A stretch of DNA of 64,000 bases, taken from the NCBI GenBank assembly GCA_964646345.1, contig CAZYDU010000005.1, forward strand, positions 1 through 64,000, given 5' to 3'. The stretch comes from RGIG1681 sp964646345 (GTDB lineage: Bacteria; Bacillota; Clostridia; Christensenellales; UBA1242). Each line of letters opens with the position of its first letter. The stretch's first letter is position 1. Of this stretch, positions 9,141 to 18,755 are shown piece by piece. The notes under the pieces are model-generated. The model ran no database searches. It saw only the letters and a program-made list of their open reading frames with translations, and was not told the DNA's origin. A program made the translations under genes and the position numbers.

Positions 9141-12100
9141 ATGTTAAAAAAAATCAGGAAATTTTGGATAATTTTAACATTGGTTATGGGTTTTTCTTGC
9201 TTGTTTTGTGGAGCAAGATTATTCTCAGGAAATTTGCTAGTATCGGCTTTTGATATGCCAAGTTTAGAAGGTCCGGAAAGTGGCGAAAACTGGGAGTATG
9301 ACAATTTTTCAGTGCTAACATTAAACGGCGTTGATTGGGATTCATCTTTGTTTTTAACAGGCGATTTAACAATAAATCTAGTTGGCGAAAATAGAATGAA
9401 CACGGGCGATGAATCTGCTATTTATACCGCAGGATATAATTTAAAGTTTACAGGAACTGGTTCTCTTGTGATTCAAGGTTCTCCTGTTATTTATGATGAA
9501 AATTTCCAAAGCACAATCGAACTTGATAATCTTAAAGCAACGATTGGTTCTGAGTCTGGCGATACTGTTTCTGAGTTGAGTCTTTCACAAATTAGTGATG
9601 TTGATTATATAAAAATTTTTTCCGGTCAAAATAATCTAGATTACAAAACCAGTCCTATTGCAGAAGATGAAGGGGATATAGATGAAACAACGAAGGGAAC
9701 TTTGACAATCACAACAACAAGCACAAGCACGACTCTAACCTTGAGTGACTTAGTTGATTATTCTGGTCCTGACCATGAACCTAAGTATGATTTGTCAAAA
9801 CTTTTCACTTTCAGTGCAGAAGATTGTGGCGATAAACATTATTATGTGTATGATGAAAATGTTAGTGATTGGATTGTAAGCGACATTCAACATTCTTTTG
9901 CGAGTTCTGGAACTTATAAAATCAAAGTTGTAGTAGATGAAAACGATAAATATTATACTGCAGAAAAAGAGCACGAAGTTGTTATTCAAAAAGTGAATTT
10001 GACAAATGTTACACTTACTGTGAATGATTGGATTTACGGTGGCACGCCTTCATGGTATATGGGCAATGATACTTATACGATTGATGAAATATATCAAACG
10101 GTTGAATATTATTATGACGAAGCACACAATCAAAAGGTTGAAGGCATTCCAACAGAAGTTGGAACATATTATGCAGTTGGAACAATTAGTGAAGCACCTT
10201 TTACAAATTCGGCAACAGCTTCAGCAACTTTCAAAATCACTCCAAAAATAATTGGAATTAATTGGCTAACAGGCGTTGACTTTACCTATAATGGCACAGT
10301 TCAAATAGTTACCGCAAGTTATAAAGATATTAACGGAAACGACATTGAATTAAATGTGGATTTTGGGGATAAAGAATTTAAAAATGCTGGAAATTATGAT
10401 GCAACAGTTTCATTTAAAAATAATGAAACAAATTACAAACTTCCAAGTAATGCTACTCAAAGTTATACTATGAGAAAAGTTGGACTTACGTTGGAAATTA
10501 ATAGTATATCAAACACTTTTGGAAATGAGCCACAACCTATAGTTTTGTCTGCTGAAATTAGTGGCGGAAGAATTGTTGAAGGCGAAGAACCATATTCGTT
10601 GAGTCTTGAAGAAAATATCACATCTAGCACTCCAATAGGACAATACAATATTAAAGGTACAAATTTAGATACATTAAACTATGATATAACATTCATGTCA
10701 GGTTACTATTACGTTAATAATGCAATTTTTAACCTAAAACTTGATAGTTGGACATACGGCGAAACTGCAAGCACTCCAACTGCAAATGCCTATGCCTTGC
10801 AAGAAAGCATAGTATATTCATATTACAAAGTGAGTGATTACGGGCAACTTACTCAGTTGTCTGGAAAGCCAACAAATCCTGGACATTATCGTGTAAAAGC
10901 AACAATCAATGATTCCGCTGTTTATAATAAAGCTGAAGCTGATATTGAATTTTTTATTTACAAAATTAAAGTTGGGTTGCCTAGTGAAGATAAAAATGTT
11001 TATGTTTATGACGGCAAGGATAAAGTTTACAATATCCAAGATAATTCTATTTATACTATTGAAAACCAAAAGCAAAAAGAATCCGGAACATATAAAGTTA
11101 AGATTAGTTTAAAAGACAGCACTCATTATGAGTGGGAAAATGGTTCGGATAAATCATATATTGAATATTTGTTTGTTATTCAGAAAAAAGAAGTTGAAAT
11201 TCCTTCAGCTGTTTCAAATGTTTACAAATATACTGGCAGTCCAATTAAATTTTTAATGGATAATACTGAAGAATATCGTGTTTCAGCAAATAACATTCAA
11301 ACTGAACCAGGCGAATATATAATTTCGGTTTCACTTGTTGACCCTAAAAACACGAAGTGGAGCAATGGTTCATCAGAAGCCATTGAATATAAATTTATAA
11401 TTAATCAAAGCAATATCACGAATGGAAATACTACTGATGCGAGTGGAAATGTTCTATCAAGTTCGCCAGTTACAATTATTTCATCGAGCGGAAACGGCAT
11501 TGCTTCAGGAATTAAGTTGAATGTAAAAATTGTCGATGAAAGTGATACGAGTGCAATTAGTGGTGCTAAAAAATCTTTAAAGTCTAACTTGAAAAAATAC
11601 AGCAAAATCTTTGCGGTTTATGATGTAAAATTGATGGACGGAGATAAATCAGTTCAGCCTAACGGAATGATAACCTTAAAAATGAAAATTCCTGAAAAAC
11701 TTAGTGGAGCAAAATTTACACTTTTCCATATTCACATTGATGAAAATGGGAATGAAGTTGTTTCGGAAATTGATTATAATGGAGTTAGTGAAGATGGCTA
11801 TATAATTTTTCAAACAGAAAAACTTTCTTCATTTGCCTTTGTTCATAGTCAAGACTCGCTAATGCCATTAATTATTCTATTTGCTTGTCTAAGTTTAATT
11901 ATGTTAGCTTTGCTAATTTTGCAATTTATTCTATTTTATAAAAATAAAAAGACAAACATAAAAACAACACTTGCTTCAGTTGTTCCTGTATTTTTTGTTC
12001 AAAGCGAAGTAACTTTGTTGGTAGTGTTGGGAGTTGTGCTTGGTTGTTTAATTATAGCAAATATTGTTATGGGAAGTTTGATTTTAAAGAGAAATAAACT

Positions 12101-12167
12101 CAATAGAACCAAAGAAAACTCAGTTGTTGATATGTCTAACAAAAAAAACAATAGAAAATCAAAATAA
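9141..12167 (+). CDS. Large surface protein with MBG/Ig-like repeats and C-terminal membrane anchor
   Basis: 1008 aa. A signal peptide (KK..RKFW then a hydrophobic run to about residue 36) is followed by a segment of short strands (FSVLTLNGVDWDSSLFLTGD, DLTINLVGENRM, YNLKFTGTGSLVIQG) that resembles the beta-helical carbohydrate-binding Cthe_2159-type fold. Four to six repeats of about 80-90 residues follow, each with a WxYG or FTYNG entry and a GTYYAV, GHYRVKA or GEYIISV exit; this is the pattern of MBG-type Ig-like modules. The C-terminus has two hydrophobic helices (near residues 910-935 and 955-980) with a basic end instead of an LPxTG motif. It is likely exported and membrane-anchored, binding glycans or other surfaces. 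AAGGAG precedes the ATG. Confidence 0.8.
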   Translation: MLKKIRKFWIILTLVMGFSCLFCGARLFSGNLLVSAFDMPSLEGPESGENWEYDNFSVLTLNGVDWDSSLFLTGDLTINLVGENRMNTGDESAIYTAGYNLKFTGTGSLVIQGSPVIYDENFQSTIELDNLKATIGSESGDTVSELSLSQISDVDYIKIFSGQNNLDYKTSPIAEDEGDIDETTKGTLTITTTSTSTTLTLSDLVDYSGPDHEPKYDLSKLFTFSAEDCGDKHYYVYDENVSDWIVSDIQHSFASSGTYKIKVVVDENDKYYTAEKEHEVVIQKVNLTNVTLTVNDWIYGGTPSWYMGNDTYTIDEIYQTVEYYYDEAHNQKVEGIPTEVGTYYAVGTISEAPFTNSATASATFKITPKIIGINWLTGVDFTYNGTVQIVTASYKDINGNDIELNVDFGDKEFKNAGNYDATVSFKNNETNYKLPSNATQSYTMRKVGLTLEINSISNTFGNEPQPIVLSAEISGGRIVEGEEPYSLSLEENITSSTPIGQYNIKGTNLDTLNYDITFMSGYYYVNNAIFNLKLDSWTYGETASTPTANAYALQESIVYSYYKVSDYGQLTQLSGKPTNPGHYRVKATINDSAVYNKAEADIEFFIYKIKVGLPSEDKNVYVYDGKDKVYNIQDNSIYTIENQKQKESGTYKVKISLKDSTHYEWENGSDKSYIEYLFVIQKKEVEIPSAVSNVYKYTGSPIKFLMDNTEEYRVSANNIQTEPGEYIISVSLVDPKNTKWSNGSSEAIEYKFIINQSNITNGNTTDASGNVLSSSPVTIISSSGNGIASGIKLNVKIVDESDTSAISGAKKSLKSNLKKYSKIFAVYDVKLMDGDKSVQPNGMITLKMKIPEKLSGAKFTLFHIHIDENGNEVVSEIDYNGVSEDGYIIFQTEKLSSFAFVHSQDSLMPLIILFACLSLIMLALLILQFILFYKNKKTNIKTTLASVVPVFFVQSEVTLLVVLGVVLGCLIIANIVMGSLILKRNKLNRTKENSVVDMSNKKNNRKSK

Positions 12168-12170
12168 AAT

Positions 12171-12220
12171 AAAAAACTCTAGTCAAATGGGGTGCACCCC
12201 AAAACGATTAGAGTTTTTTT
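12171..12220. terminator. Bidirectional terminator with nested palindrome
   Basis: The outer stem AAAAACTCTA/TAGAGTTTTT encloses a perfect 12-bp palindrome, GGGGTGCACCCC, at 12189-12200. A and T runs on both sides let it serve the convergent genes ending at 12167 (+) and 12219 (-). Confidence 0.85.
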
Positions 12221-12761
12221 AATCTTTATTTTTAGCTGGTTTGTCTCTCAATTCTAAGAAATTGCGTTTTATCAGTGGCAAGTTTTTCCTGATTTTTATA
12301 GTAATAATTTCAATAAACACAAACACTAAAGTAATGAATAATGATAGAAATGCATAGCTTAGTGCAGGAATATCTGTTGTTCCATTTGTTATGAAAGCAC
12401 TTATGATTGTCACAATAGAAAGCACTAAGTTGATAATTTGTACACTGTATTTCAAAAATTTTGTAGCACTTTTATAGTCTTTTAGATTTCGTTTCATTCT
12501 TCTTTTATTTTTTAGATTAATAAGAATTAATAAGATAAAAACAAAGACGTAAAGAGCTAGAAGATAGATTATAAATTTTGATAAAAATGTTTTTTGAGTT
12601 AGTTTGTAAATAACGAAAAAGGTATAACATGAATAAAATGCGATTGATATTATAGTCATTAAAAAAAAGAAGGTATTAATTTTTTTCAACCTTGGTTTTT
12701 TCTTCGATTCATCTGGAGTGATTGCCACATTTGATTCTTTTTGTTTTTTCTTTCTAAACAT
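12219..12761 (-). CDS. Four-helix membrane protein, unknown
   Basis: 180 aa, with a very basic, Lys-rich N-terminus (MFRKKKQKE..., KKKPRLKK) and four hydrophobic helices at about residues 30-52, 60-83, 105-128 and 133-155, followed by a basic cytosolic end. By the positive-inside rule both termini are cytosolic. No family motif is recognised. It stands alone, convergent with the surface protein gene and divergent from the ABC exporter, with 97 bp between its start and that of the exporter. Confidence 0.65.
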   Translation of the reverse strand: MFRKKKQKESNVAITPDESKKKPRLKKINTFFFLMTIISIAFYSCYTFFVIYKLTQKTFLSKFIIYLLALYVFVFILLILINLKNKRRMKRNLKDYKSATKFLKYSVQIINLVLSIVTIISAFITNGTTDIPALSYAFLSLFITLVFVFIEIITIKIRKNLPLIKRNFLELRDKPAKNKD

Positions 12762-12858
12762 AAATCAATTATAAACAAAAATCTTCAAGAAATCAACAAA
12801 CAATGACTATTATTAAACTTTATTCTGTGATATAATAAAAGCAGGAGATTGTTCGCTT

Positions 12859-14607
12859 ATGAAAAGTAAAAGCAAAAAAACTCATAATTTACGAAAGGTT
12901 TTGCCGTTTTATGCGGAAGATAAATTAAAATTGATTTTAACATGTTTTTTTATGATTTGCACTGGGGTTATGGGTATTTTCGCACCAATACTTTCGGCAA
13001 ATGTGTTAACAAGTATCGCTGAATCAAAATTTGAGCTAGCAATAAAAATAACGATAATTATATTTGCAATAAATTTAATCAAGATAATCTTCAATGCATT
13101 TACCGAAGCGTTGTTTGTTAGAATAAATTTAAAGGTTCAGCATAATCTTACAAATGCATTAGTTTGTGCAGTGAATAACACGCAAATGAAAAAACTTGAT
13201 AGTGTTAAAATCGGTTCAATCACAGAGCGATTGGGAATGGATATTTACACTGTCAGTTCATCTTACTTGCAGATTATTGATATGGTTTTTGAAATTATAA
13301 CCAACGTAGCTTTTTTGATTTATATTGCTTTTTTAAATATTTGGATATTTCTACTTTTGCTTGTTTATGTTGTTGTTCTTTATTTTATTTGTTCCTATAA
13401 AGCCAAAGTTTGGATTCGTGGAAGAAAGCAAGTTAAACAATTAAAAGATAAAGCCAGGTCGTCATACATTGAACAAATACATGGGATTCGTGATGTTAAG
13501 GTTTTAAATATTAAAGAAAATATAACGAACTATTCAAACAATCTCGATAAAAACACTATTTCTGCAGACTTGAAGTTTAACGATAAAAGGAATATTATAA
13601 GAAGAATACAAACACTTGTGTCAAGTTTATTTTTATTGGTGTTTATTGTTTTGGGTGTTATATTTGTTAATAAAAATCTATTGCTTTTAACAGGCTTTTT
13701 GGTGATTTACTCTTATTATGGCAGAGTTGATAGTTTGGTTTCTTATATTTCATCACTTAAGGAAAATTTGGCAGATGGCGAAATATCAGCTAGTCGTATT
13801 TTTGATATTATTGATTGCTATGAAAAAGAAAAATACGGAAATGAAGTTCTAACGGATTTTTCTGGAAGAATTGAACTAAAGAATGTTGATTTTGGTTACA
13901 CTGAAGGGGAGCAAGTGTTAAACGGTGTTAACATGCTGTTTGAACCAAATCAGATGACTGCAATAGTTGGCAAGAGCGGAGGTGGAAAAACAACGATTTT
14001 GAGTTTACTTGCTAAGCTTTATGATAAAAATAGCGGAGAAATTTTATTTGATGATAAAGAAATCGACTCCTTAACCGAAAATTCAATACATTCAAATATT
14101 GGCATTGTTTCGCAATCGCCTTATATTTTCAACACCAGCATCAAGCAGAATTTATTGTTTGTTAAACCCGATGCCACTGACGCAGAACTTATAAGTGTAT
14201 TAAAGCAAGCACAAATTTATGACGATATAAAGCGAATGAAAGCCAGCCTTGATTCAGAAATTGGCGAAAATGGCATCAAACTATCAGGTGGACAAAAACA
14301 AAGATTAGCGATTGCAAGAATACTTTTAATGAATAGCAAAGTTATCGTATTAGATGAAGCAACCAGTGCACTAGATAATGATAACCAAAACAAAATTGTA
14401 AATGTTTTAGAAAGTCTAAAGAAAGATAAAACCATAATTATAGTTGCACATAGGCTTTCAACCATTGTGGGTGCAGATAAAATTTATGTCATAGCAGACG
14501 GAAAAAATATTGCAGATGGCAATCACAAACAACTTATGAAAAAGTGTAAAGACTATAAAGACCTTTATTTAATGGAAGAAAAGAATGCTAAAATAGAAGA
14601 AAAATAA
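12859..14607 (+). CDS. ABC exporter, fused membrane and ATPase domains
   Basis: 582 aa half-transporter. Residues 1-320 hold six hydrophobic helices, and residues 335-575 are the ATPase. Walker A GKSGGGKTT is at about 371, the signature LSGGQKQRLAIARI starts at about 475, and Walker B VIVLDEATSALD and the switch AHRLST follow. This is the MsbA/multidrug-exporter type that works as a dimer. With no partner gene adjacent, a homodimer is likely; the substrate is unknown. The second glycine in the P-loop (SGGGKT rather than SGSGKS) is a mild variant. AGGAGA lies 10 nt before the ATG and a TATAAT is at 12831-12836. Confidence 0.93.
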   Translation: MKSKSKKTHNLRKVLPFYAEDKLKLILTCFFMICTGVMGIFAPILSANVLTSIAESKFELAIKITIIIFAINLIKIIFNAFTEALFVRINLKVQHNLTNALVCAVNNTQMKKLDSVKIGSITERLGMDIYTVSSSYLQIIDMVFEIITNVAFLIYIAFLNIWIFLLLLVYVVVLYFICSYKAKVWIRGRKQVKQLKDKARSSYIEQIHGIRDVKVLNIKENITNYSNNLDKNTISADLKFNDKRNIIRRIQTLVSSLFLLVFIVLGVIFVNKNLLLLTGFLVIYSYYGRVDSLVSYISSLKENLADGEISASRIFDIIDCYEKEKYGNEVLTDFSGRIELKNVDFGYTEGEQVLNGVNMLFEPNQMTAIVGKSGGGKTTILSLLAKLYDKNSGEILFDDKEIDSLTENSIHSNIGIVSQSPYIFNTSIKQNLLFVKPDATDAELISVLKQAQIYDDIKRMKASLDSEIGENGIKLSGGQKQRLAIARILLMNSKVIVLDEATSALDNDNQNKIVNVLESLKKDKTIIIVAHRLSTIVGADKIYVIADGKNIADGNHKQLMKKCKDYKDLYLMEEKNAKIEEK

Positions 14608-14612
14608 AAAAA

Positions 14613-14642
14613 AGCGAACCTGAATGTTGTTTCAAGTTCGCT
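14613..14642. terminator. Bidirectional terminator between ABC and MFS genes
   Basis: AGCGAACCTGAA pairs with TTCAAGTTCGCT (one mismatch) around a 6-nt loop, with A/T runs on both sides. It serves the convergent genes ending at 14607 and 14647. Confidence 0.85.
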
Positions 14643-14646
14643 ACTT

Positions 14647-15876
14647 TTATTTTTTATTAATTTCAAAATCTTTTCTAACTAGTCTTTGTTTGTAAAGAAC
14701 TAAAAATTTAAACGGATTAAACATAATAAACACCAAAAGCATTGCAATAAACAATGCAAAATTTGATGACAATCCAACGAGCATGAATATTCCAAAAGCG
14801 GTCACACGACCAACACATTGGATTAGTTCGCCAAACACTTGATGTTCTGCAATAAATTCGTTTTTATGCACACTTTTGATAACTGCATCACGTTCAAGGT
14901 TTCCAAGATAATCTGAAAAATAACTTGAAACTGTGAGTAGAAAGTTTAGAATAACAAGAGTAACTTCAGTTGTTTTGATTGCAACAATTATTGTTGAAAT
15001 AACCGGCAAGAAACCAAGAAGCAAATAGATTATAAACTTATTGAATTTTTTATTGTTGTCAGCTAGTTTATACATTATCAAACATAGCATTGTGAGAAGT
15101 GAAAATAGTGAAGTGTAAACTCCAAGGAGTGAGTCTTTTTTGAACACATAAACCGTTAGCACAACAACCAAAACATAGTAAGTTGCTTTAAACCCAGAAG
15201 GGATTGAGCTAATATAAGTCCACTTTAATTTTTTTGAATCTTCTTTGTTGGACTTTAGATAGTTTAAAAACTTTTTAAATTCAAATTTTGAACTTTCGTT
15301 TTTATCAGACTTAATAAACATTGAAACCGCAAATTGAATTACTGAAATTATAACGATATAAATTGCAATAGATGAAAGTGTTGAAGCTTCGATAACATAT
15401 CCCATAATGGTTGGCACAACGATTTTAACAACGTTTGTGAAGATTGTTGTTAGCATATTGTAAAGTTTTACGGATTTTCCGCCGGCGAGCTCAGTCCGCA
15501 TTATTAAATAGCTTGAATAATAGAATGCGTCAACGAGTCCACAAATAGCACCAGCTAAAACAATCCAGTGAGAGATTTGTTCTCCCCAAAACACAAGTGC
15601 AACAATGAGCAAAGTGTTTATCACGATAGCAATTCTTAAAAACAATACTCTATTGCCTTTATCCACAAAATAACTGCAAATAAATTCAAACAAACCATAA
15701 ATAAAATACCATGAAACATAAAACAGACCAATATTAAACAATCCTTTTCCTAAGATACTTTCTGGAGTTTGAGACAAAATATAAGATACCAAAAAGGTAC
15801 TTATAAATAAGTCCATAATCATTTTCAGAATATGAACAGTTAATAAACATTTTTGTGAACGGTCAAAATTTTTCAT
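14647..15876 (-). CDS. MFS-type membrane transporter
   Basis: 409 aa with about 12 hydrophobic helices in two sets of six and a charged central loop (SDKNESSKFEFKKFLNYLK) around residue 200, the layout of major facilitator permeases. The N-terminal FDRSQKCLLTVHI... and the general pattern resemble the YqgE-like group of uncharacterised MFS proteins in Bacillota. No substrate can be assigned. It lies convergent with the ABC exporter. Confidence 0.8.
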   Translation of the reverse strand: MKNFDRSQKCLLTVHILKMIMDLFISTFLVSYILSQTPESILGKGLFNIGLFYVSWYFIYGLFEFICSYFVDKGNRVLFLRIAIVINTLLIVALVFWGEQISHWIVLAGAICGLVDAFYYSSYLIMRTELAGGKSVKLYNMLTTIFTNVVKIVVPTIMGYVIEASTLSSIAIYIVIISVIQFAVSMFIKSDKNESSKFEFKKFLNYLKSNKEDSKKLKWTYISSIPSGFKATYYVLVVVLTVYVFKKDSLLGVYTSLFSLLTMLCLIMYKLADNNKKFNKFIIYLLLGFLPVISTIIVAIKTTEVTLVILNFLLTVSSYFSDYLGNLERDAVIKSVHKNEFIAEHQVFGELIQCVGRVTAFGIFMLVGLSSNFALFIAMLLVFIMFNPFKFLVLYKQRLVRKDFEINKK

Positions 15877-16010
15877 AATTTATCCTTAGTTTTAGTATTT
15901 CTAATTATAGCGAAAATTAATGCTTTTAGCAATTAAAATACTGTCAGAAATTTATTAGATTGCATATTATAAAGTAGGCATTTTGCCTAAATACACAAAA
16001 AGGAGAAAAA

Positions 16011-16868
16011 ATGGCAACAATAAATAATACTGCAAGTGCTACGTATTCTTTTGGCAGGTCGGAAACGGCTAGTGTGATTAGCAATACGGCAACGACTAAT
16101 TTAATTGAAGAATATTCTATCTCTGGCTCTAAAATAACTAACAATGAATCGTTTAGAAACGGAGAAAATTTAACTTATCAAATTGCGGTGTCAAATAATG
16201 GAACTTCATCGCTTTACAATGTAACCATTACTGACGACCTTGGTGGCGAAACAAATCCACTTTCTTTTTTAGAAGGTAGTGGGACATACAACATCAATGG
16301 CATTACCGCTGGAATTATTCCAACGGGAGTCAGACCCCTGGTGTTTGTTTTGCCATCGCCACTCGCTTCCGGCGAAACCGCAACAATAACCTTTATTGCA
16401 AGAGTTAATTCTGGGCTTGACTCAAATGTTGAGTCAATAACGACAACTTCAACAATCACAGCTAACAGGGGTTCGACTACAGGAGATGAAATTTCAGTGA
16501 CCCCTAATCCACTGGTAACAATTTCACGTGGGGAATTTGCCGATGTAACAATCACAAAAGATGTAAGTTCTTTGCAAATTTCTGCCGGCGAAACATTTTC
16601 ATATAGAATAACTTTGTCTAACTCTGGAAATTTAGATGCAACCGGTGTAACCATAACAGATACTTTGCCTGAAAACTTCGAAATAAACACCATTACATCT
16701 GAAACCGATGGTGTAACAACAACTTTTTCTGCTAGTGATTACACTATTGATGAAGCGACAAATACTTTAACACTTCCAACTGGAAACACATTGTCAATCA
16801 CAGTGCCTGCAAAAAGAGATGGCATAAATGGCATGACTGTGGTAACAATTACTGGTTCTATTTCTTAA
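16011..16868 (+). CDS. DUF11-type repeat protein without signal peptide
   Basis: 285 aa. The start MATINNTASATYSFG resembles the MATFTNQATLSYNG-type start of a DUF11 protein family I know from Clostridia. Two DUF11-like beta-sandwich repeats follow: one around NLTYQIAVSNNGTSSLYNVT (about residues 60-145), the other around TFSYRITLSNSGNLDATGVT with DTLPENFEI (about 195-280). The composition is Thr/Ser/Asn-rich with almost no Cys or Trp. No signal peptide, transmembrane helix or sortase motif is visible. AAGGAG precedes the ATG by 6 nt, so the start is firm. The function of this family is unknown to me; a coat or surface role is plausible. Confidence 0.8.
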   Translation: MATINNTASATYSFGRSETASVISNTATTNLIEEYSISGSKITNNESFRNGENLTYQIAVSNNGTSSLYNVTITDDLGGETNPLSFLEGSGTYNINGITAGIIPTGVRPLVFVLPSPLASGETATITFIARVNSGLDSNVESITTTSTITANRGSTTGDEISVTPNPLVTISRGEFADVTITKDVSSLQISAGETFSYRITLSNSGNLDATGVTITDTLPENFEINTITSETDGVTTTFSASDYTIDEATNTLTLPTGNTLSITVPAKRDGINGMTVVTITGSIS

Positions 16869-16993
16869 TATTAGTTTAATTTTATAATACTCATAAAAAC
16901 TTTGTTTAATTTTTGTGCGAAATGAATGTGAAAATTGTATCCATTTTTTCTAAAAACCATTATAATTGTATTATTATATTGGGGAGAAGAAAT

Positions 16994-18625
16994 ATGGAAA
17001 TAAAAGAAAAATACCAACTTTGGCTAGATAATGTTAAAGATGAAACACTTCTGAATGAATTAAAAAATATGTCTGAAGATGAAATTAATTCAGCATTTTT
17101 TAAAGATATGGAATTTGGAACAGCCGGACTTCGTGGAATTATCGGTGCGGGCAGTAACTGCATGAATATTTACACTGTAGGCAAAACAACGAAGGCTCTT
17201 TGCAAGTATCTAAAAAAGCACGGCGGAAAGAAAATTGCAATAAGCTATGATAGTCGAAACATGTCAAAAGAATTTGCCGAACTTGTTGCTTGTATTTGTG
17301 CTAAAAATGGCATAACTTCATATCTTGTGAAAGAAATGATGCCGACACCATTTTTATCTTTTATTGTTAGATATTATCAAACTGATATGGGTGTTATGAT
17401 TACATCAAGCCATAACCCAAAAGAATATAATGGTTACAAAGTTTACGGCGAAGACGGTTGTCAACTTCTCGATGAACCATCGATGCAAATCATGAAACTT
17501 TCAGAAGATGTTGATATGTTTAATGTCGAAACTGAAAACTTTGATAAAGCTATCGCCAGCAAAAAAATTATTTATGTTGGGCTTGAAGCATTAGAAACTT
17601 ATAAAGCTGAAGTTCGTGAACATTCAAAAGCAGAAATTCAAAATGTAAAAGTTGTTTATTCTGCATTAAATGGAACGGGTATACAAACTATTCCTGATGT
17701 TTTGAAAGATTGCGGTGCAACGATTATTTTAAATGAAGTGCAGTGCAAACCTGACAAAAACTTTACAACCTGTCCTTACCCAAATCCTGAAAAAGAAGAA
17801 GTTTTTGAAACTTCACTTCTTATTGCAAAGGAAAACAAGGCAGATATAATCATTTTAAGTGACCCTGATGCTGACCGTGTTGGTATTCAAATTTTGCACC
17901 AAGGAAATTATGTTAGATTAACGGGTAATGAAGTTGGTGCATTGCTTGCTGATTATTTGTTAAGAAAAAGACCTGTTGAAAACGCTGTTATTGTAAAATC
18001 TATCGTTTCAACAAATCTTGTAAAGAAAATTGCTGAAAGCCATGGTGCAACATGCAAAAATGTTTTAACAGGATTCAAATATATCGGCGAGTTTGTAACC
18101 GACCTTGAAAAGAATTTCAGAGAAGACGAGTTTGTGCTGGGCTTTGAAGAAAGCTATGGTTATTTGATTGGAACTCACGTAAGAGATAAAGATGCAACAG
18201 TTGCAAGCTTGGTTATAACCGAGATGGTTAGTGAATATAAAAAGAAAAATAAAACACTACTTGACAGGCTTGAAGAGTTATATTTCAAGTTTGGCACTTT
18301 TGAACACAATACATATTCATATAAATTTGAAGGCAGTGCAGGTGCTGAAAAAATGGCTAGCATCTTGGCTAGCTTTAGAGATAACAAACCAGAAAAAATT
18401 GGTGGATTAAAAGTTCTTTCCGTTAAAGATTATCTTGATGGAGTCGATGATTTGCCAAAAGCAAATGTTCTTTCTTTTGAACTCGAAAAAGGTGGCGAAG
18501 TTATTGTTCGTCCTTCGGGAACTGAACCACTTATAAAGATTTACATTACACTTTCAGAGACAAGAGAAAAAAATAAAGTTAATCTAGAAAACATCAAAAA
18601 AGAATTAGAAAATATTATAAAATAA
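16994..18625 (+). CDS. pgcA: Phosphoglucomutase/phosphomannomutase (alpha-D-phosphohexomutase)
   Basis: 543 aa. Moves phosphate between C1 and C6 of glucose (or mannose), feeding UDP-glucose and cell-envelope polymer synthesis. The four family landmarks are present: phosphoserine loop TSSHNPKEYNGYK (Ser 139), metal loop DPDADRVG, sugar loop GFEESYGYL and phosphate loop RPSGTEPLIKIY. Length and order match the PgcA-type enzymes of Bacillota. The start at 16994 has GGGGAGA 6 nt upstream; the longer in-frame start at 16913 lacks a ribosome binding site. It stands as a single gene with its own terminator. Confidence 0.95.
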   Translation: MEIKEKYQLWLDNVKDETLLNELKNMSEDEINSAFFKDMEFGTAGLRGIIGAGSNCMNIYTVGKTTKALCKYLKKHGGKKIAISYDSRNMSKEFAELVACICAKNGITSYLVKEMMPTPFLSFIVRYYQTDMGVMITSSHNPKEYNGYKVYGEDGCQLLDEPSMQIMKLSEDVDMFNVETENFDKAIASKKIIYVGLEALETYKAEVREHSKAEIQNVKVVYSALNGTGIQTIPDVLKDCGATIILNEVQCKPDKNFTTCPYPNPEKEEVFETSLLIAKENKADIIILSDPDADRVGIQILHQGNYVRLTGNEVGALLADYLLRKRPVENAVIVKSIVSTNLVKKIAESHGATCKNVLTGFKYIGEFVTDLEKNFREDEFVLGFEESYGYLIGTHVRDKDATVASLVITEMVSEYKKKNKTLLDRLEELYFKFGTFEHNTYSYKFEGSAGAEKMASILASFRDNKPEKIGGLKVLSVKDYLDGVDDLPKANVLSFELEKGGEVIVRPSGTEPLIKIYITLSETREKNKVNLENIKKELENIIK

Positions 18626-18628
18626 ACA

Positions 18629-18660
18629 AAAAGGCGGTAACAAATGTTACTGCTTTTTAT
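18629..18660 (+). terminator. Terminator of the phosphoglucomutase gene
   Basis: AAAAGGCGGTAAC pairs with GTTACTGCTTTT (with G-T pairs) around AAAT, then T-rich sequence. Confidence 0.75.
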
Positions 18661-18700
18661 ATTTTTGCACATAATAAATATTGAAAGAATACTTATTTTG

Positions 18701-18729
18701 TTGACGAAAAAATTAATATCAATTAAAAT
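18701..18729 (+). promoter_or_regulatory. Promoter for the 846-aa lipoprotein
   Basis: TTGACG, a 17-bp spacer and TAAAAT. The leader to the ATG at 18756 would be about 20 nt and contains GGGAGAG. Confidence 0.65.
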
Positions 18730-18755
18730 ATAAATACTAGGGAGAGTGTAAGCTT

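Noticed and set aside
15978..15990. AGGCA-TTT-TGCCT inverted repeat upstream of the DUF11 gene as an operator
   Set aside because: Five-base arms are too short to support in an AT-rich region and no clear promoter is positioned around it.
16214..16693. 159-codon minus-strand frame inside the DUF11 gene
   Set aside because: It mirrors Thr/Ser/Asn-rich codons of the plus-strand gene, has no ribosome binding site and no recognisable features.
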